This document shows, piece after piece, positions 34,302 through 44,130 of a stretch of DNA of 64,000 bases; the stretch's first letter is position 1; each line of letters begins with the position of its first letter. A model generated the notes under the pieces. The model was not told the DNA's origin. It worked only from the letters and a program-made list of their open reading frames with translations, and did no database searches. The position numbers were made by a program, and so were the translations under genes. The stretch lies in assembly GCF_020042285.1 (NCBI RefSeq), contig NZ_CP083388.1, forward strand, positions 2,258,001 to 2,322,000, read 5' to 3'. The stretch comes from Ferruginibacter albus (GTDB lineage Bacteria > Bacteroidota > Bacteroidia > Chitinophagales > Chitinophagaceae).

Positions 34302-36122
34302 TTAAATTATTTTATATAAGCTTCCTCCTTTATCAAATAATCTGTCAATCCTTTTCTCAATGGCAGTATCTTTCTCTAAAGATGGCGCATGATGTGGTTT
34401 TATTCGAGCATCAATGATCAATGATGAACAACCCCAATGTTTGTTTTCAATAAAACTATTTATACCATACATATCATGCGATGGATTGCACCGGGTGAAC
34501 GTTGCCCAAAGGAAATTATTCAATGCATTACTTACAAAATTGGCGTCATCACTTATAATGATAAATGGCAGGCTATTCAAATTTTCAGGAGATAACTGTT
34601 CATTTAAAATCTCCAACTCTTTCTTTGCAGCAGCATAGTCCGTAAAGGGTTTTATTTGCAGCGCAACAATACCAGGTAAAACCATTTTCGGGTTTTCAAA
34701 CTGTTGCAACTCTTTTAAACAGGCAGGGACAATGGTTGCCAATTCTCTTCTTACATCCCCGTATGCCGCAAACACCACTTTACTTCCGCTATTTAATCCT
34801 GTACCTGAATAATCTAATGTATCAATAGTGGTATTGGTATAGAAATGAATATCCCTTGTTAAATCAATTCTTTCTAAAACGTATTTGAAATAAGCAACAA
34901 TATCATGCGTATTTAATTTACTTTCATCATCGGCAATTATAAATAAAAATTTCGCCAAACTTAACTGCCCTGTTCCTAAAATATGATTAGCAATGGTCAA
35001 TATTTCGGCAGGTTGCTTTTGCTTTAAATAAGGTGTGTACCGTTCGCTGCCTATAGCTAGCAGTAACGGATGTACGCCGGCTGCATCTACCGCATGCACT
35101 TCTTTTAAGCCCGGTATTTCCTGCTGCAACGCATCTCCGGCTATCTCGTGAATGAGTTTACCAAAGCTTGTATCTTCCTGCGGTGGACGGCCAACAACAG
35201 TGAACGGCCATATTGCATTTTTCTTCGCATATACTTTATGCACTTTCATTACAGGAAATAAATGCGTTAAGCTATAGTATCCTAAATGATCGCCAAACGG
35301 ACCTTCGGGCTTATTATCATTTGGATATACTTCTCCGGTAATAATAAAATCTGCATCAGCACTTATGCAATAACCATCTTTATATCCATACCGAAATCTC
35401 CTGTTACCTAAAACACCTGCAAACGTAGCTTCGCTTATACCTTCAGGTAAAGGCATTACTGCTGCCACTGTGTTTGCCGGCGGACCTCCTACAAATACAC
35501 TTATTTTTAAAGGCTGATTTTTTCTGTTTGCTTTTGTTTGATGTACACCAATTCCGCGATGTATCTGGTAATGCAATCCAATTTCTTTATTCAGGGCATA
35601 TTCGTTACCGCTTAACTGAATACGATACATACCAATATTCGCATTCATTATTCCGGGTTTGTCGACATCTTCTGAATATACCTGTGGCAATGTAACAAAA
35701 GCACCGCCGTCTTTTGGCCAATGATGGATCAATGGCAATTCTTCAATAGCTATTTCATCAAAAGAAAAACGGCTGGTTTTTAACGGCAATGATTTTAATG
35801 CGGTTAACCCAGTACCAATATTTTTAAAAGGATGTTTGAAGGCTTTAACAGGATCATTCTTTAATTCGATTAACTGCTGTACTTTTTGTAATGAATCCCT
35901 GAAGATGAATTTGCTTCGTTCTATAGTTCCGAAAATATTAGAAGCTGCTTGATATTTTGTTCCTTTAATGTTTTCAAATAATAATGCTGGGCCACCTGCC
36001 TCGTGTATGCGAAGATGAATGGCTGCCATTTCTAAATTGGCATCTACCTTTTCTTTTACACGAACCAATTGTTTATTTTTTTCAAGGTCGAGTAAACAGT
36101 CCTCTAACGTTGCGTATGACAT
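34302..36122 (-). CDS. ubiD: UbiD-family decarboxylase
   Basis: A 606-aa prenylated-FMN-dependent decarboxylase. The start was placed at ATG 36122 (MSYATLEDCLLDLEK); a longer frame begins inside the promoter box at 36141-36148. Landmarks are the MYRIQ segment, the phosphate-site HRGIGVH, GGPPA, the EGPFGDHLGYYS acid cluster and IDARIKPHHAPS at the end. UbiX, the flavin prenyltransferase that makes the cofactor, is not in the window. Bacteroidota copies may act in menaquinone-like or aromatic acid metabolism; the substrate is unknown. Confidence 0.9.
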   Translation of the reverse strand: MSYATLEDCLLDLEKNKQLVRVKEKVDANLEMAAIHLRIHEAGGPALLFENIKGTKYQAASNIFGTIERSKFIFRDSLQKVQQLIELKNDPVKAFKHPFKNIGTGLTALKSLPLKTSRFSFDEIAIEELPLIHHWPKDGGAFVTLPQVYSEDVDKPGIMNANIGMYRIQLSGNEYALNKEIGLHYQIHRGIGVHQTKANRKNQPLKISVFVGGPPANTVAAVMPLPEGISEATFAGVLGNRRFRYGYKDGYCISADADFIITGEVYPNDNKPEGPFGDHLGYYSLTHLFPVMKVHKVYAKKNAIWPFTVVGRPPQEDTSFGKLIHEIAGDALQQEIPGLKEVHAVDAAGVHPLLLAIGSERYTPYLKQKQPAEILTIANHILGTGQLSLAKFLFIIADDESKLNTHDIVAYFKYVLERIDLTRDIHFYTNTTIDTLDYSGTGLNSGSKVVFAAYGDVRRELATIVPACLKELQQFENPKMVLPGIVALQIKPFTDYAAAKKELEILNEQLSPENLNSLPFIIISDDANFVSNALNNFLWATFTRCNPSHDMYGINSFIENKHWGCSSLIIDARIKPHHAPSLEKDTAIEKRIDRLFDKGGSLYKII

Positions 36123-36140
36123 TGCAAAATGTTTCGATTG

Positions 36141-36148
36141 CAAAAGTA
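36141..36148 (-). promoter_or_regulatory. ubiD -7 promoter box
   Basis: On the minus strand TACTTTTG, a perfect TAnnTTTG, with the ATG 18 bp past the box. No TTG is visible at the usual 20-bp distance, so the -33 element is weak. It argues for the ubiD start at 36122. Confidence 0.65.
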
Positions 36149-36194
36149 ACTATAAGAAGCTAGGATTTTACTACGCTACTATAAAAGCTTACTA

Positions 36195-36268
36195 GCAGCA
36201 ATACCGATGAAAGAATTGTGACACAAGAGTGTCTAATCAAGGAACAAATGCCTGTATCAAAAAATAGT
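36195..36268 (-). repeat. Dispersed repeat family 2, copy b
   Basis: On the minus strand it reads TTTTTTGATACAGGCATTTG, TTCCTTGATTAGACACTC and TTGTGTCACAATTC, matching the order in copies a and c. It lies between the ubiD promoter and the 3' end of the PorG-like gene. Confidence 0.65.
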
Positions 36269-36276
36269 AAATGAAA

Positions 36277-37134
36277 TCAATAAGGTCTGCCCGGGCAACC
36301 ATATTGTGTATTCTTACCGCCACCGCCGGACCCACCATCTCCGGAAAGATTAGGCAAACGAAAACTTAACGTAACGCCGGAAAAATAGTACCAATCTTTA
36401 GTTTTTGGGTTTCCACGAATAGAACCACCCGTAGGATATGTTTGACCATTGTGCAGCTCATCTCCACGAAAAGCCAGTTCATACGCTTTAGGTCCGTTAA
36501 TTGCCAATAATTGAGCAGGATCCGCATAGCTCATACTTAGATCATCAATATAGTCTGTAAATAATTTTCTATAACCCACTTCTATGGCTAGACGCACATT
36601 ATCGCTTATTGCAAATTTTAACCCTACTCCAACCGGAATTGCCAACTGATTTAAACTATATTTTGTTCTTCCCTGATAAAATCCCTGTCCTTCTGTACCT
36701 AATGGCTGCAGGTAAGTTTTTACATTTAGCGAATCGTATGTATATGGATTAAACGAAAAATAGGCAACGCCTGCAAAAACATACGGCGTCAACTGATGCT
36801 CATACAAGCTCAGTATATCATACTCTAATCCTAATTGCGCTTCAGTAACAGGAGACGTAAAGTTCAGATTCCGATCACGTACTAAACTAGAAGAGGACGA
36901 TCTATCATTACCGCTGACCGTACCAATAGTTACATTGGCTCTTGCGGATAACTGATCTGTTATTTCATACAATAAGCCTCCGCCGTATGCCGCATGTGCT
37001 TCATCAAACGTAAAAGGTTTTGATTGCATGTCGCCCATGTAATTGCTCATGCCTCCAAATAAGGTTAAATGAAATTTTTGTGCCGATACATTAAATGAAG
37101 AAACCAACAGCGCAATAACAAGTATCCTCTGCAT
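36277..37134 (-). CDS. Outer-membrane beta-barrel, PorG-like (DUF6089-type)
   Basis: A 285-aa barrel with signal peptide MQRILVIALLVSSFNVSAQ. The start was moved from a longer frame, because a TATATTTG box (37154-37161) lies inside that extension. It opens FHLTLFGGMSNYMGDMQ, the NYxGD pattern of DUF6089/PorG proteins, which in Porphyromonas are T9SS parts. It continues with alternating strands (AIPVGVGLKFAISDNVRLAIEVGYR) and ends with a Gly-rich tail and the peptide CPGRPY. It is downstream of the pectin genes on the same strand, but the separate promoter box suggests its own transcript. Confidence 0.75.
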   Translation of the reverse strand: MQRILVIALLVSSFNVSAQKFHLTLFGGMSNYMGDMQSKPFTFDEAHAAYGGGLLYEITDQLSARANVTIGTVSGNDRSSSSSLVRDRNLNFTSPVTEAQLGLEYDILSLYEHQLTPYVFAGVAYFSFNPYTYDSLNVKTYLQPLGTEGQGFYQGRTKYSLNQLAIPVGVGLKFAISDNVRLAIEVGYRKLFTDYIDDLSMSYADPAQLLAINGPKAYELAFRGDELHNGQTYPTGGSIRGNPKTKDWYYFSGVTLSFRLPNLSGDGGSGGGGKNTQYGCPGRPY

Positions 37135-37193
37135 AACAAATTCTCTTTTTTTGCAAATATAGCGCTGTGTGTGCAATAATATTATGATGCACA

Positions 37194-38093
37194 TCAAAGA
37201 GAATGAAGCCAATTAATTAAACGCTCCTGCCAAATATCGGTAGTGGTTGTGTTATGCAAACCAAAGCCATGCCCGCCTTTGGGATACAAGTGCATTTCTG
37301 CAGGAACATTATTTTTGATACATGCTTCGTAAAAACGAATACTGTTTTCTACAGGAACAGTTTTATCATTTTGTGCATGCACAATAAATACCGGCGGACA
37401 ATCTTTTGTTACCTGTAATTCGTTTGAAAAAAAATTATTCTTTTCCTGTGAAGGATGTTCACCTAATAATTTATCTCTTGAACCCTTGTGCATAATGCTA
37501 TCATTAAAACTAATAACAGGATATATCAGAGCAGCAAAATCAGGGCGAACAGAAGTGGTGTCTTTTATAGAAGCATCAGCCATAAAATTAAAATGAGTAA
37601 TTGCAGAAGAAGCTACATGCCCACCGGCTGAAAAACCAATTACACCTATTTTATTTTTATTCAGATTCCATTGTGAAGCATTTTCACGTACCAAACGTAT
37701 TGCTTGTTGAATATCCTGTAAAGGTCCAAGCGTTTTGTCGATCATTAATGTATCGTTAGGCAAACGATATTTTAGCACAAAGGCTGTAATACCAAATTCA
37801 TTTAAAAATTTAGCTACGTGCGTTCCTTCGTTATCAATTGACAACCGCTGATAACCTCCCCCCGGGCAAATTATGATTGCCATCCCATTGGGATTGTTAG
37901 GTGTATATTTTGTAATAGCAGGATTGGTTACATCGTAAATGCGGCGAGTGCTGTCCACATAAATTGTTCTTTCTTTTATCCCTGTTTTAATAGAGTTAGG
38001 CACTTCTTTATATAAAGCAATTTCTTCAACGCTTTGCGAAGATGCAATGGTTGTCATTAGTAATAGTATTATTGTGTGAAACAGTATTTTCAT
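37194..38093 (-). CDS. Secreted carbohydrate esterase, alpha/beta hydrolase
   Basis: A 299-aa exported enzyme (signal peptide ending ASSQS). It has the BD-FAE/acetyl-esterase features: oxyanion ICPGGGYQRLSIDNEG, nucleophile GFSAGGH, acid in HAQNDKTVPVENS and His in KGGHGFGLH. Such enzymes remove acetyl or feruloyl groups from plant polysaccharides. Its place 41 bp downstream of the GH43 gene points to deacetylation of pectin side chains or xylan; this is inference from context. Confidence 0.87.
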   Translation of the reverse strand: MKILFHTIILLLMTTIASSQSVEEIALYKEVPNSIKTGIKERTIYVDSTRRIYDVTNPAITKYTPNNPNGMAIIICPGGGYQRLSIDNEGTHVAKFLNEFGITAFVLKYRLPNDTLMIDKTLGPLQDIQQAIRLVRENASQWNLNKNKIGVIGFSAGGHVASSAITHFNFMADASIKDTTSVRPDFAALIYPVISFNDSIMHKGSRDKLLGEHPSQEKNNFFSNELQVTKDCPPVFIVHAQNDKTVPVENSIRFYEACIKNNVPAEMHLYPKGGHGFGLHNTTTTDIWQERLINWLHSL

Positions 38094-38134
38094 TTTGTTA
38101 GTTTGATTATATAGTTCTCTTTGGTTGCTAATCT

Positions 38135-39763
38135 TTATCGCATTTCATACATCTTTTTTTTGATGTTATCCTTATTTATCCTAAACCAATCAAAATATGC
38201 GCATCCGTAACTAGCCTTTTGATTTTCTTTTGAAATACAGAACAGCCCTATTTTTGCTCCTATCCATCTTCCAGGTTTAATAAAAAATGTTTGAGGAATG
38301 GATTTAAAATTTTTATCATCTTCACTATAACTAAAAGAGCAAACGGCAGGCTTGTTTATAGTCGCTTTCAAATATATAATTGATGAATCTAATCTCTTAA
38401 TCACAAGTTCGTTATTATTTAGTCCCCTTAACCCTAAATAAATGCCCGCTTCTTTTTTAATAAGAAAAAGAGAAACAGATTCAGAACTCAATATCATTAA
38501 CCCTGTCTTATCACCTTCCATCGATGGATGAAACTCTACTTTGGTAATTGCAGTAAATTCTTCTGCAGGAAATTTTTGTGATAAGACATTTCGTATATCC
38601 CAATAATTTTTTATTGAATCATTAACAGGAATCGCATTTAGCACTAATTCTTTACCTGTCAGCCTTGACCAATTATCTGATGAGTTTGCCTGCCATTGCC
38701 ATTGTAAGCCCAACGTCGTATCATTAAATTCATCGGTTTCTTGAGGCGTGCAGATTGGATATACTTTTCCAACGTTTGGCTTCTTATAAGTTAATACCGG
38801 CTCACCTTTGCCATCTCCATCTTTATCAATGCCAATAACCGGCCAATCATCTTTCCATTGCATGGGTTGCAAGTGTACCACTCTTCCATATGCATATTTA
38901 TCCTGGAAATGCAAGAACCAATCTTCGCCTGTTTGTGTTTGTATCCATGCACCCTGGTGTGGTCCGTTAATAGTTGTACTTCCCTGGTCCATCACTACTT
39001 TTCTTTCATATGGACCGTAAATATTTTTACTACGCAATACCAATTGCCAGCCTGTTTTTACACCCCCTGCCGGTGCAAATATGTAATAGTAACCATTATG
39101 TTTATAAAACTTGGGACCTTCAATCGTTGGATCATCTTTATGTCCATCATAAACAAATACGCCTGTATCAATCACTTTATCAGAAGCAGCATTTAACTTC
39201 TTTATCATTATCATGCTTTTAATACCTGCACGACTACCCGCAAAGGCATGCACCAAATAGGCATTACCATTGTCGTCCCATAAAGGACAAGGATCTATCA
39301 ACCCTTTGCCTGCTTGTACTAATGTTGGTGTACTCCACGGTCCGTTTATATTTTTTGCTTTGGTAAGATAAATGCCAAAATCGGGGTCTGGGTAATAGAT
39401 ATAGAATTCGTTATTATGATAACGGATAGCCGACGCCCAAATACCATTGCCATGTTGCACTTTGGAAAAATGATCAACAGGGATTTGTCTTTGCAAAGCA
39501 TGCCCAATGATCGTCCAGTTAACCAGATCTTTAGAATGTAAAATTGGCAAACAAGGAACAGCATCAAAGCTGGATGCGATCATATAATAATCATCGCCCA
39601 CCCGTATTGCATCGGGATCAGAATAATCAGCATTAATAACAGGATTTTTATAAGTGCCGTCGCCATTATCTGCCACCCAAACTTTAGAAACATAATTTGT
39701 TTGCGCTATAGTGAATAGAGAATAGCTGACAGTCAAAAAAAGTAACAGTGTGATCTTCTTCAT
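38135..39763 (-). CDS. Glycoside hydrolase family 43 with C-terminal beta-sandwich
   Basis: A 542-aa exported enzyme (signal peptide ending FTIAQ) with a five-bladed propeller. The catalytic acids are visible: base Asp49 in YSDPD, pKa modulator Asp157 in GLIDP and acid Glu215 in TIEGP. The C-terminal part (about 350-535) is a beta-sandwich (GH43_C2-like), with a DNWSRLTGKEL strand. GH43 enzymes act on arabinan, xylan or galactan side chains. It follows the CE8 pectinesterase with a hairpin between them, and precedes the esterase. Confidence 0.9.
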   Translation of the reverse strand: MKKITLLLFLTVSYSLFTIAQTNYVSKVWVADNGDGTYKNPVINADYSDPDAIRVGDDYYMIASSFDAVPCLPILHSKDLVNWTIIGHALQRQIPVDHFSKVQHGNGIWASAIRYHNNEFYIYYPDPDFGIYLTKAKNINGPWSTPTLVQAGKGLIDPCPLWDDNGNAYLVHAFAGSRAGIKSMIMIKKLNAASDKVIDTGVFVYDGHKDDPTIEGPKFYKHNGYYYIFAPAGGVKTGWQLVLRSKNIYGPYERKVVMDQGSTTINGPHQGAWIQTQTGEDWFLHFQDKYAYGRVVHLQPMQWKDDWPVIGIDKDGDGKGEPVLTYKKPNVGKVYPICTPQETDEFNDTTLGLQWQWQANSSDNWSRLTGKELVLNAIPVNDSIKNYWDIRNVLSQKFPAEEFTAITKVEFHPSMEGDKTGLMILSSESVSLFLIKKEAGIYLGLRGLNNNELVIKRLDSSIIYLKATINKPAVCSFSYSEDDKNFKSIPQTFFIKPGRWIGAKIGLFCISKENQKASYGCAYFDWFRINKDNIKKKMYEMR

Positions 39764-39783
39764 AATTCTATCCTATAAAAAGT

Positions 39784-39815
39784 GAAGCACCTAATCTTTT
39801 CAAATTAGATGCTTC
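39784..39815 (-). terminator. Terminator-like hairpin between CE8 and GH43 genes
   Basis: The arms GAAGCA/CTAAT and ATTAG/TGCTTC pair with one mismatch. On the minus strand the hairpin is followed by CACTTTTTATAG, so it could end or attenuate the CE8 transcript before GH43. Confidence 0.7.
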
Positions 39816-39832
39816 CTGCAGAATAATTAAAA

Positions 39833-42637
39833 TTATTGTTTTACAAAACGTAGTGTTCTTATAGTAATGCCATCATTCAATGAAATAAAATAAGTGCCTG
39901 TTGCTAACGTATTGATGTTAATAGCTTTCTGAGTAGCTCCTTGAGCAATCGTTATTGTTCTCACTGTTTCTCCGGTTACAGTAGTCAATTTTGCTGTGGT
40001 AGCCTTTGTCAGTGCAGCAAATTTTAAATTAACAATAGCATTCGCAGGATTAGGATAAATACTGATAGAGCTGATCGCATTATCTAATTGAACTCTTATT
40101 ATTTTACTGTACATGTATTGTCCGTCTTTATCAGTTATACGTAAACGATAGTAAACAACTCCTTGCAAAGAACTTGCATCTGTAAATTCATAATTATTGA
40201 CACTATTGCTGTTGTTCGCTTTAACAGAGCCAACCTCAACATAATTAATTCCATCTGCACTTCTTTCTATTTTAAAATCCTCGCTGTTCATTTCATTAGC
40301 GCTTACCCAATTTAATTGAACAGCATTGTTTTTCGCAGTGCCGATCAGCGATATTAATTTAAGTGGTACTGTTGTACTGGCTGTATCGCCGGTAACAATC
40401 ACGTTTTTGATCATGCCGTAACGCCCTGTGCTACTGCTGCCCAAAGCGTGATATATTCTAAATGTAATAGCACTTCCAACAGGAACATTTATACCCAATG
40501 CTCCATTCAACGCAAAACGATAATTGTCTACTGTTCCGCTGGTTGTTTTATTCGTAACGATCGGTGATACAAAAGTAGCGCCGGTTATTTCTGTTGAATC
40601 GGTAGTAAAGCCACTCAACGAATACACAACAGCCGTTTTACTGTTACTGTTACTATTATAGAAATCAGTATTAAAAATTATAGAATCAATTCTTAATGCA
40701 TGCCCAGTGGTTGGCGTTACGGTGTATTGTTGATAGAATGTTCTGCCTAAAGTACCTCCCGGTCCTGGAGAAGCCCACGAGCCTGTTGCAGTAGGAGCAA
40801 ATGCCATTCCGAATGCAGCAGAATAAGGTGTTACGCCGCTTACTGTTACACCATCAGACAAAACCAATTTATTAAATGTTGGTGCACTTGCCTGCACACC
40901 TGTATATCGAACAGCTGCACTGTCATTGCTATCTACATCCAATGGCCATTGTTGCAAAATATGCGATGCATTTAATTCGTTAGAAACAGTTCCCGAAACA
41001 TTTAAGGTTACAAATTTTGCACCGGTACCATTGGTTGATAATAGTACCGTTCCTGTATGATCGCCCAATGTTAAAGCATTCATTCTTACCAAAACATTGG
41101 TTGCAGATAATGTTTGTCCTGTATGAGCCAGCACTAAAGGGGTTATGGTATTGTACCAGGTAGTTCCATCTGTAGATACTTCAAAATCCGCTGAAGGCGT
41201 AATAATTACATCATCCACCAGGTTAACTGCCGATACTGAAATGGTTTGTGCAGCAGAAGGTGTACCAAGTGCCTGTGCATAGCTTCCCAATGTACCCGTT
41301 ACCGTTATGGTAGGTGCACTTGAGATAGCAACGATATCTGTTGTATCCGAATTAGTGCCTGCCTTAGATGCTACCACATAATAATAGTAAATGCTTCCTG
41401 CAGGAGGTAGCGCATCGGTCAATTGAAAATTCACAGAAGTATCGTTTGCTGCAGTAACGTTTGTTACAGGAGAATAACTAATACTATCTGTTGAACGATA
41501 CAATGTGTAGGTTATTCCTGTCATTGCCCAGCTTATGTTCCAGCTGAACGTAGAATTAGAAGCCCCTCTTACACCGGCAAAATTTGATACAGCAATATCA
41601 CGTGCTGAATCGTTACAGAAAGTTGCATTGATAGCACATGGATTCCACGTAGTAAACATGTTCGCCATTGTATATAAAGAAGCATCCCCCGAATTTAATT
41701 GATGCGACCATGATGTACGACCGCTTACATCAGCCAATGAACCATTCATATTCTTAGCCTGGTATTCTCCGTCATAGATCAACGTAACATCGGTACCTGC
41801 ATCCCAGGTGCTCCATCCGGCAGGTATTATCAAATTAGCCCCGTACGTTGGATTTAAGTAAACAACCTGGTTATTGGCTAATGGCGATGATCCTGTTGAG
41901 TTTTGCCACGGTCTTCCTAAATAATATTGTGTACCTCCCGTATTTGCCGGCAGCGTACAATTATTAAATACATATCCATATGCTTGCCCCGGTGGCGTAC
42001 TTGCCGCAGTTATATAAGAGCTTCCATTGGTAGTTCTTGTTTTTGCATAAATAACACAAGAATCAAATAATGCTATGGAGTTACCGAAAATGAAATCGAT
42101 GTTTCCATCTATGTAACAATTTTTAAAGTATGCTCTTGGTGCACCGCTTCCTTTGGTATATAATGTATCCTGGTTAGCCATAAAGCGACAGTTCTTAAAC
42201 GCTGCTCTATCAGCATTAATTACCACTGCTACTGCCTGCGATCCATCACCAAATGTATTTTGAAACGTAATGTTTTGCGCCGTAAAATCATTGGCATTAA
42301 TAGTAAAGCTTCCGGAACCCTGCGTACCTAGTGTGCCTCCGGTGCCGTTGGAAGTACTTGCCCCATCTGTATAATATAAAATGGTGTTGGCAACGCTCTC
42401 GCCTACCAAATACAAAAAAGGCTTGTTAGAGGGAATGCTTATCTTCTCTTTATACTTTCCGTTCTTGATAAAAATATAATATGGCGCTGTTAAATTGGTA
42501 GGCGCTGCATTAATGGCGGCCTGTACTGTTGTGTAGTTACCGCTGCCGTCCTGCGCAACTATCAAATCGTATGCTTTTGCAAATTGAGCCACTAACAAAA
42601 AAGAAATGGCTAATACCAAGGAGTAGATTTTTTTCAT
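39833..42637 (-). CDS. Secreted pectinesterase CE8 with T9SS sorting domain
   Basis: A 934-aa secreted enzyme. The signal peptide is followed by a CE8 beta-helix (about 24-310), which demethylates pectin. The catalytic motifs are complete: Gln156-Asp157 in NQDTLY, Asp181 in GNIDFIFG and Arg242 in LGRPW. The middle carries Ig/FN3-like domains (about 345-790, two or three), then a T9SS type A domain ending RTLRFVKQ. At more than 900 residues it is about three times the size of a bare CE8 enzyme. It is the 5' gene of the CE8-GH43-esterase row. Confidence 0.93.
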   Translation of the reverse strand: MKKIYSLVLAISFLLVAQFAKAYDLIVAQDGSGNYTTVQAAINAAPTNLTAPYYIFIKNGKYKEKISIPSNKPFLYLVGESVANTILYYTDGASTSNGTGGTLGTQGSGSFTINANDFTAQNITFQNTFGDGSQAVAVVINADRAAFKNCRFMANQDTLYTKGSGAPRAYFKNCYIDGNIDFIFGNSIALFDSCVIYAKTRTTNGSSYITAASTPPGQAYGYVFNNCTLPANTGGTQYYLGRPWQNSTGSSPLANNQVVYLNPTYGANLIIPAGWSTWDAGTDVTLIYDGEYQAKNMNGSLADVSGRTSWSHQLNSGDASLYTMANMFTTWNPCAINATFCNDSARDIAVSNFAGVRGASNSTFSWNISWAMTGITYTLYRSTDSISYSPVTNVTAANDTSVNFQLTDALPPAGSIYYYYVVASKAGTNSDTTDIVAISSAPTITVTGTLGSYAQALGTPSAAQTISVSAVNLVDDVIITPSADFEVSTDGTTWYNTITPLVLAHTGQTLSATNVLVRMNALTLGDHTGTVLLSTNGTGAKFVTLNVSGTVSNELNASHILQQWPLDVDSNDSAAVRYTGVQASAPTFNKLVLSDGVTVSGVTPYSAAFGMAFAPTATGSWASPGPGGTLGRTFYQQYTVTPTTGHALRIDSIIFNTDFYNSNSNSKTAVVYSLSGFTTDSTEITGATFVSPIVTNKTTSGTVDNYRFALNGALGINVPVGSAITFRIYHALGSSSTGRYGMIKNVIVTGDTASTTVPLKLISLIGTAKNNAVQLNWVSANEMNSEDFKIERSADGINYVEVGSVKANNSNSVNNYEFTDASSLQGVVYYRLRITDKDGQYMYSKIIRVQLDNAISSISIYPNPANAIVNLKFAALTKATTAKLTTVTGETVRTITIAQGATQKAININTLATGTYFISLNDGITIRTLRFVKQ

Positions 42638-42720
42638 ATAGAATCATTAAGATACTAAAGTTAAAAAGCAGTTGTCATATAAAAAACCAAATCAACGAGA
42701 ACGTTGCCATAATGAATATT

Positions 42721-42783
42721 ATTTTTTTGATTCCGGCATTTGTATTTCAATTAAACATCGTTGTGTCACTCTCTTGTACGGCA
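42721..42783 (+). repeat. Dispersed repeat family 2, copy c
   Basis: It reads TTTTTTTGATTCCGGCATTTG, TATTTCAATTAAACATC and GTTGTGTCACTCTCTTGTAC, in the same order as copies a and d. It lies upstream of the CE8 gene and of the ABC ATPase gene, which are divergent. The rest of this 266-bp gap holds a TACATTTG box at 42882-42889 in front of the ABC gene. Confidence 0.7.
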
Positions 42784-42903
42784 TCGCATCGTTCAACATA
42801 TTATAATTTTTACCATTAAAAAATAAATGGTTAAAACAATGATGAATATCAAAAGCAAGGGTCATTGCTCTATTAAAATGATACATTTGTGTTCGTAATT
42901 TTT

Positions 42904-44130
42904 ATGGAAAGAAATCATATCGCTATCTACGTTTCTGCGAACCACAATAAAGAAGCTGTTATTCAACAGATCACAAAAGGACAATTGTTGACAGGAAACG
43001 ATCATTCAAACGCTGAGCTGTATTCTAGTGTTGCTATTAACGAGTTTGTTAATGAAGAAACCCGGCATGAACATGTGGAAGTAAGGTGGCAAAACCGTGG
43101 CTTAAATACCATGTCTGATGGCGAAAAGAAAAAAGCATTACTGTCTTATATCATTGCAAAAAAACCATCCTGCATTATTGTTGATAATATTTTTGACAGC
43201 CTGGATATACAGGCACAAGCGGATATTGCTGCCAATCTTACACAGCTAAGCAACAACATAACATTGGTGCAGGTTACCAATCGCATCAGCGATATCTTAC
43301 CCTTTATAAAGAATATTTTTACGATCAATAATACTGTTTTAGAGAAGATCGAAAATATCAATGCGTACCGCTCGTCCAATAAACATCATTTTATTCACGC
43401 TATTCCTCCGCCTTTGCATGAAGCTGCGGAAGAAGATGATCCGTTAATTCAATTCAATAATGTTTCTGTTAGCTATGACGAGCGTCCAATTATAACAAAT
43501 ATCAATTGGACAATCAATAAAGGAGAATTCTGGCAACTGGTTGGCCCGAATGGCGCAGGCAAAAGCACCATATTATCGATGATAAACGGCGACAATCCAA
43601 AAGCCTACGGACAAGACATTATCCTATTCGGAAAAAAGAAAGGGAGCGGTGAAACTGTTTGGCAGATAAAAGAAAAGATCGGCTACTTCTCTTCTGCCGT
43701 GGGTAAACAATTTGAGCGGTTGGATTCCATTGAGAACATGCTGATCGGCGGCTTTAATGATTCTGTAGGTTTATATGTAAAGCCAACTGAATTACAAATT
43801 AACTTGGCTGATGAATGGCTTTTCTTGTTGGGCTTATATGAAGTAAAAAATAAACCTTTCTTAAACTTATCCATTGCACATCAACGATTATTATTGGTAG
43901 CAAGAGCGATGGTTAAACATCCTCCTTTATTGATCTTAGATGAACCTATTTCAGGATTGAATGATACGGAGATCGAGTTGGTAACTTCCCTGATCAATAA
44001 GTTTACAAAAGAAAGCAAGACGACCGTTATTTATGTATCACACAGAAATGAAGAGAGCTTATCACCCGGTTATATTTTTGAATTAACGCCATCGGAAAAT
44101 GGTTCTACGGGAAAAGTCATTACCTTATAA
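42904..44130 (+). CDS. ABC ATPase, two domains, ModF/PhrA-type, first P-loop eroded
   Basis: A 408-aa protein of two fused nucleotide-binding domains and no membrane segment. The C-terminal domain has an intact Walker A (GPNGAGKST), Walker B (LLILDEP) and His switch (YVSHRN), but its signature is LSIAHQR instead of LSGGQ. The N-terminal domain has signature MSDGEKKKA and Walker B-like CIIVDN, but its P-loop has decayed to SANHNKEA. The start was set at ATG 42904, as the earlier GTG lies inside the -7 box. The arrangement recalls ModF of molybdate loci, but no transporter gene is close by. Confidence 0.85.
   Translation: MERNHIAIYVSANHNKEAVIQQITKGQLLTGNDHSNAELYSSVAINEFVNEETRHEHVEVRWQNRGLNTMSDGEKKKALLSYIIAKKPSCIIVDNIFDSLDIQAQADIAANLTQLSNNITLVQVTNRISDILPFIKNIFTINNTVLEKIENINAYRSSNKHHFIHAIPPPLHEAAEEDDPLIQFNNVSVSYDERPIITNINWTINKGEFWQLVGPNGAGKSTILSMINGDNPKAYGQDIILFGKKKGSGETVWQIKEKIGYFSSAVGKQFERLDSIENMLIGGFNDSVGLYVKPTELQINLADEWLFLLGLYEVKNKPFLNLSIAHQRLLLVARAMVKHPPLLILDEPISGLNDTEIELVTSLINKFTKESKTTVIYVSHRNEESLSPGYIFELTPSENGSTGKVITL

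Noticed and set aside
38808..39222. Plus-strand frames opposite GH43
   Set aside because: They overlap conserved GH43 motifs on the other strand and carry no motifs of their own.
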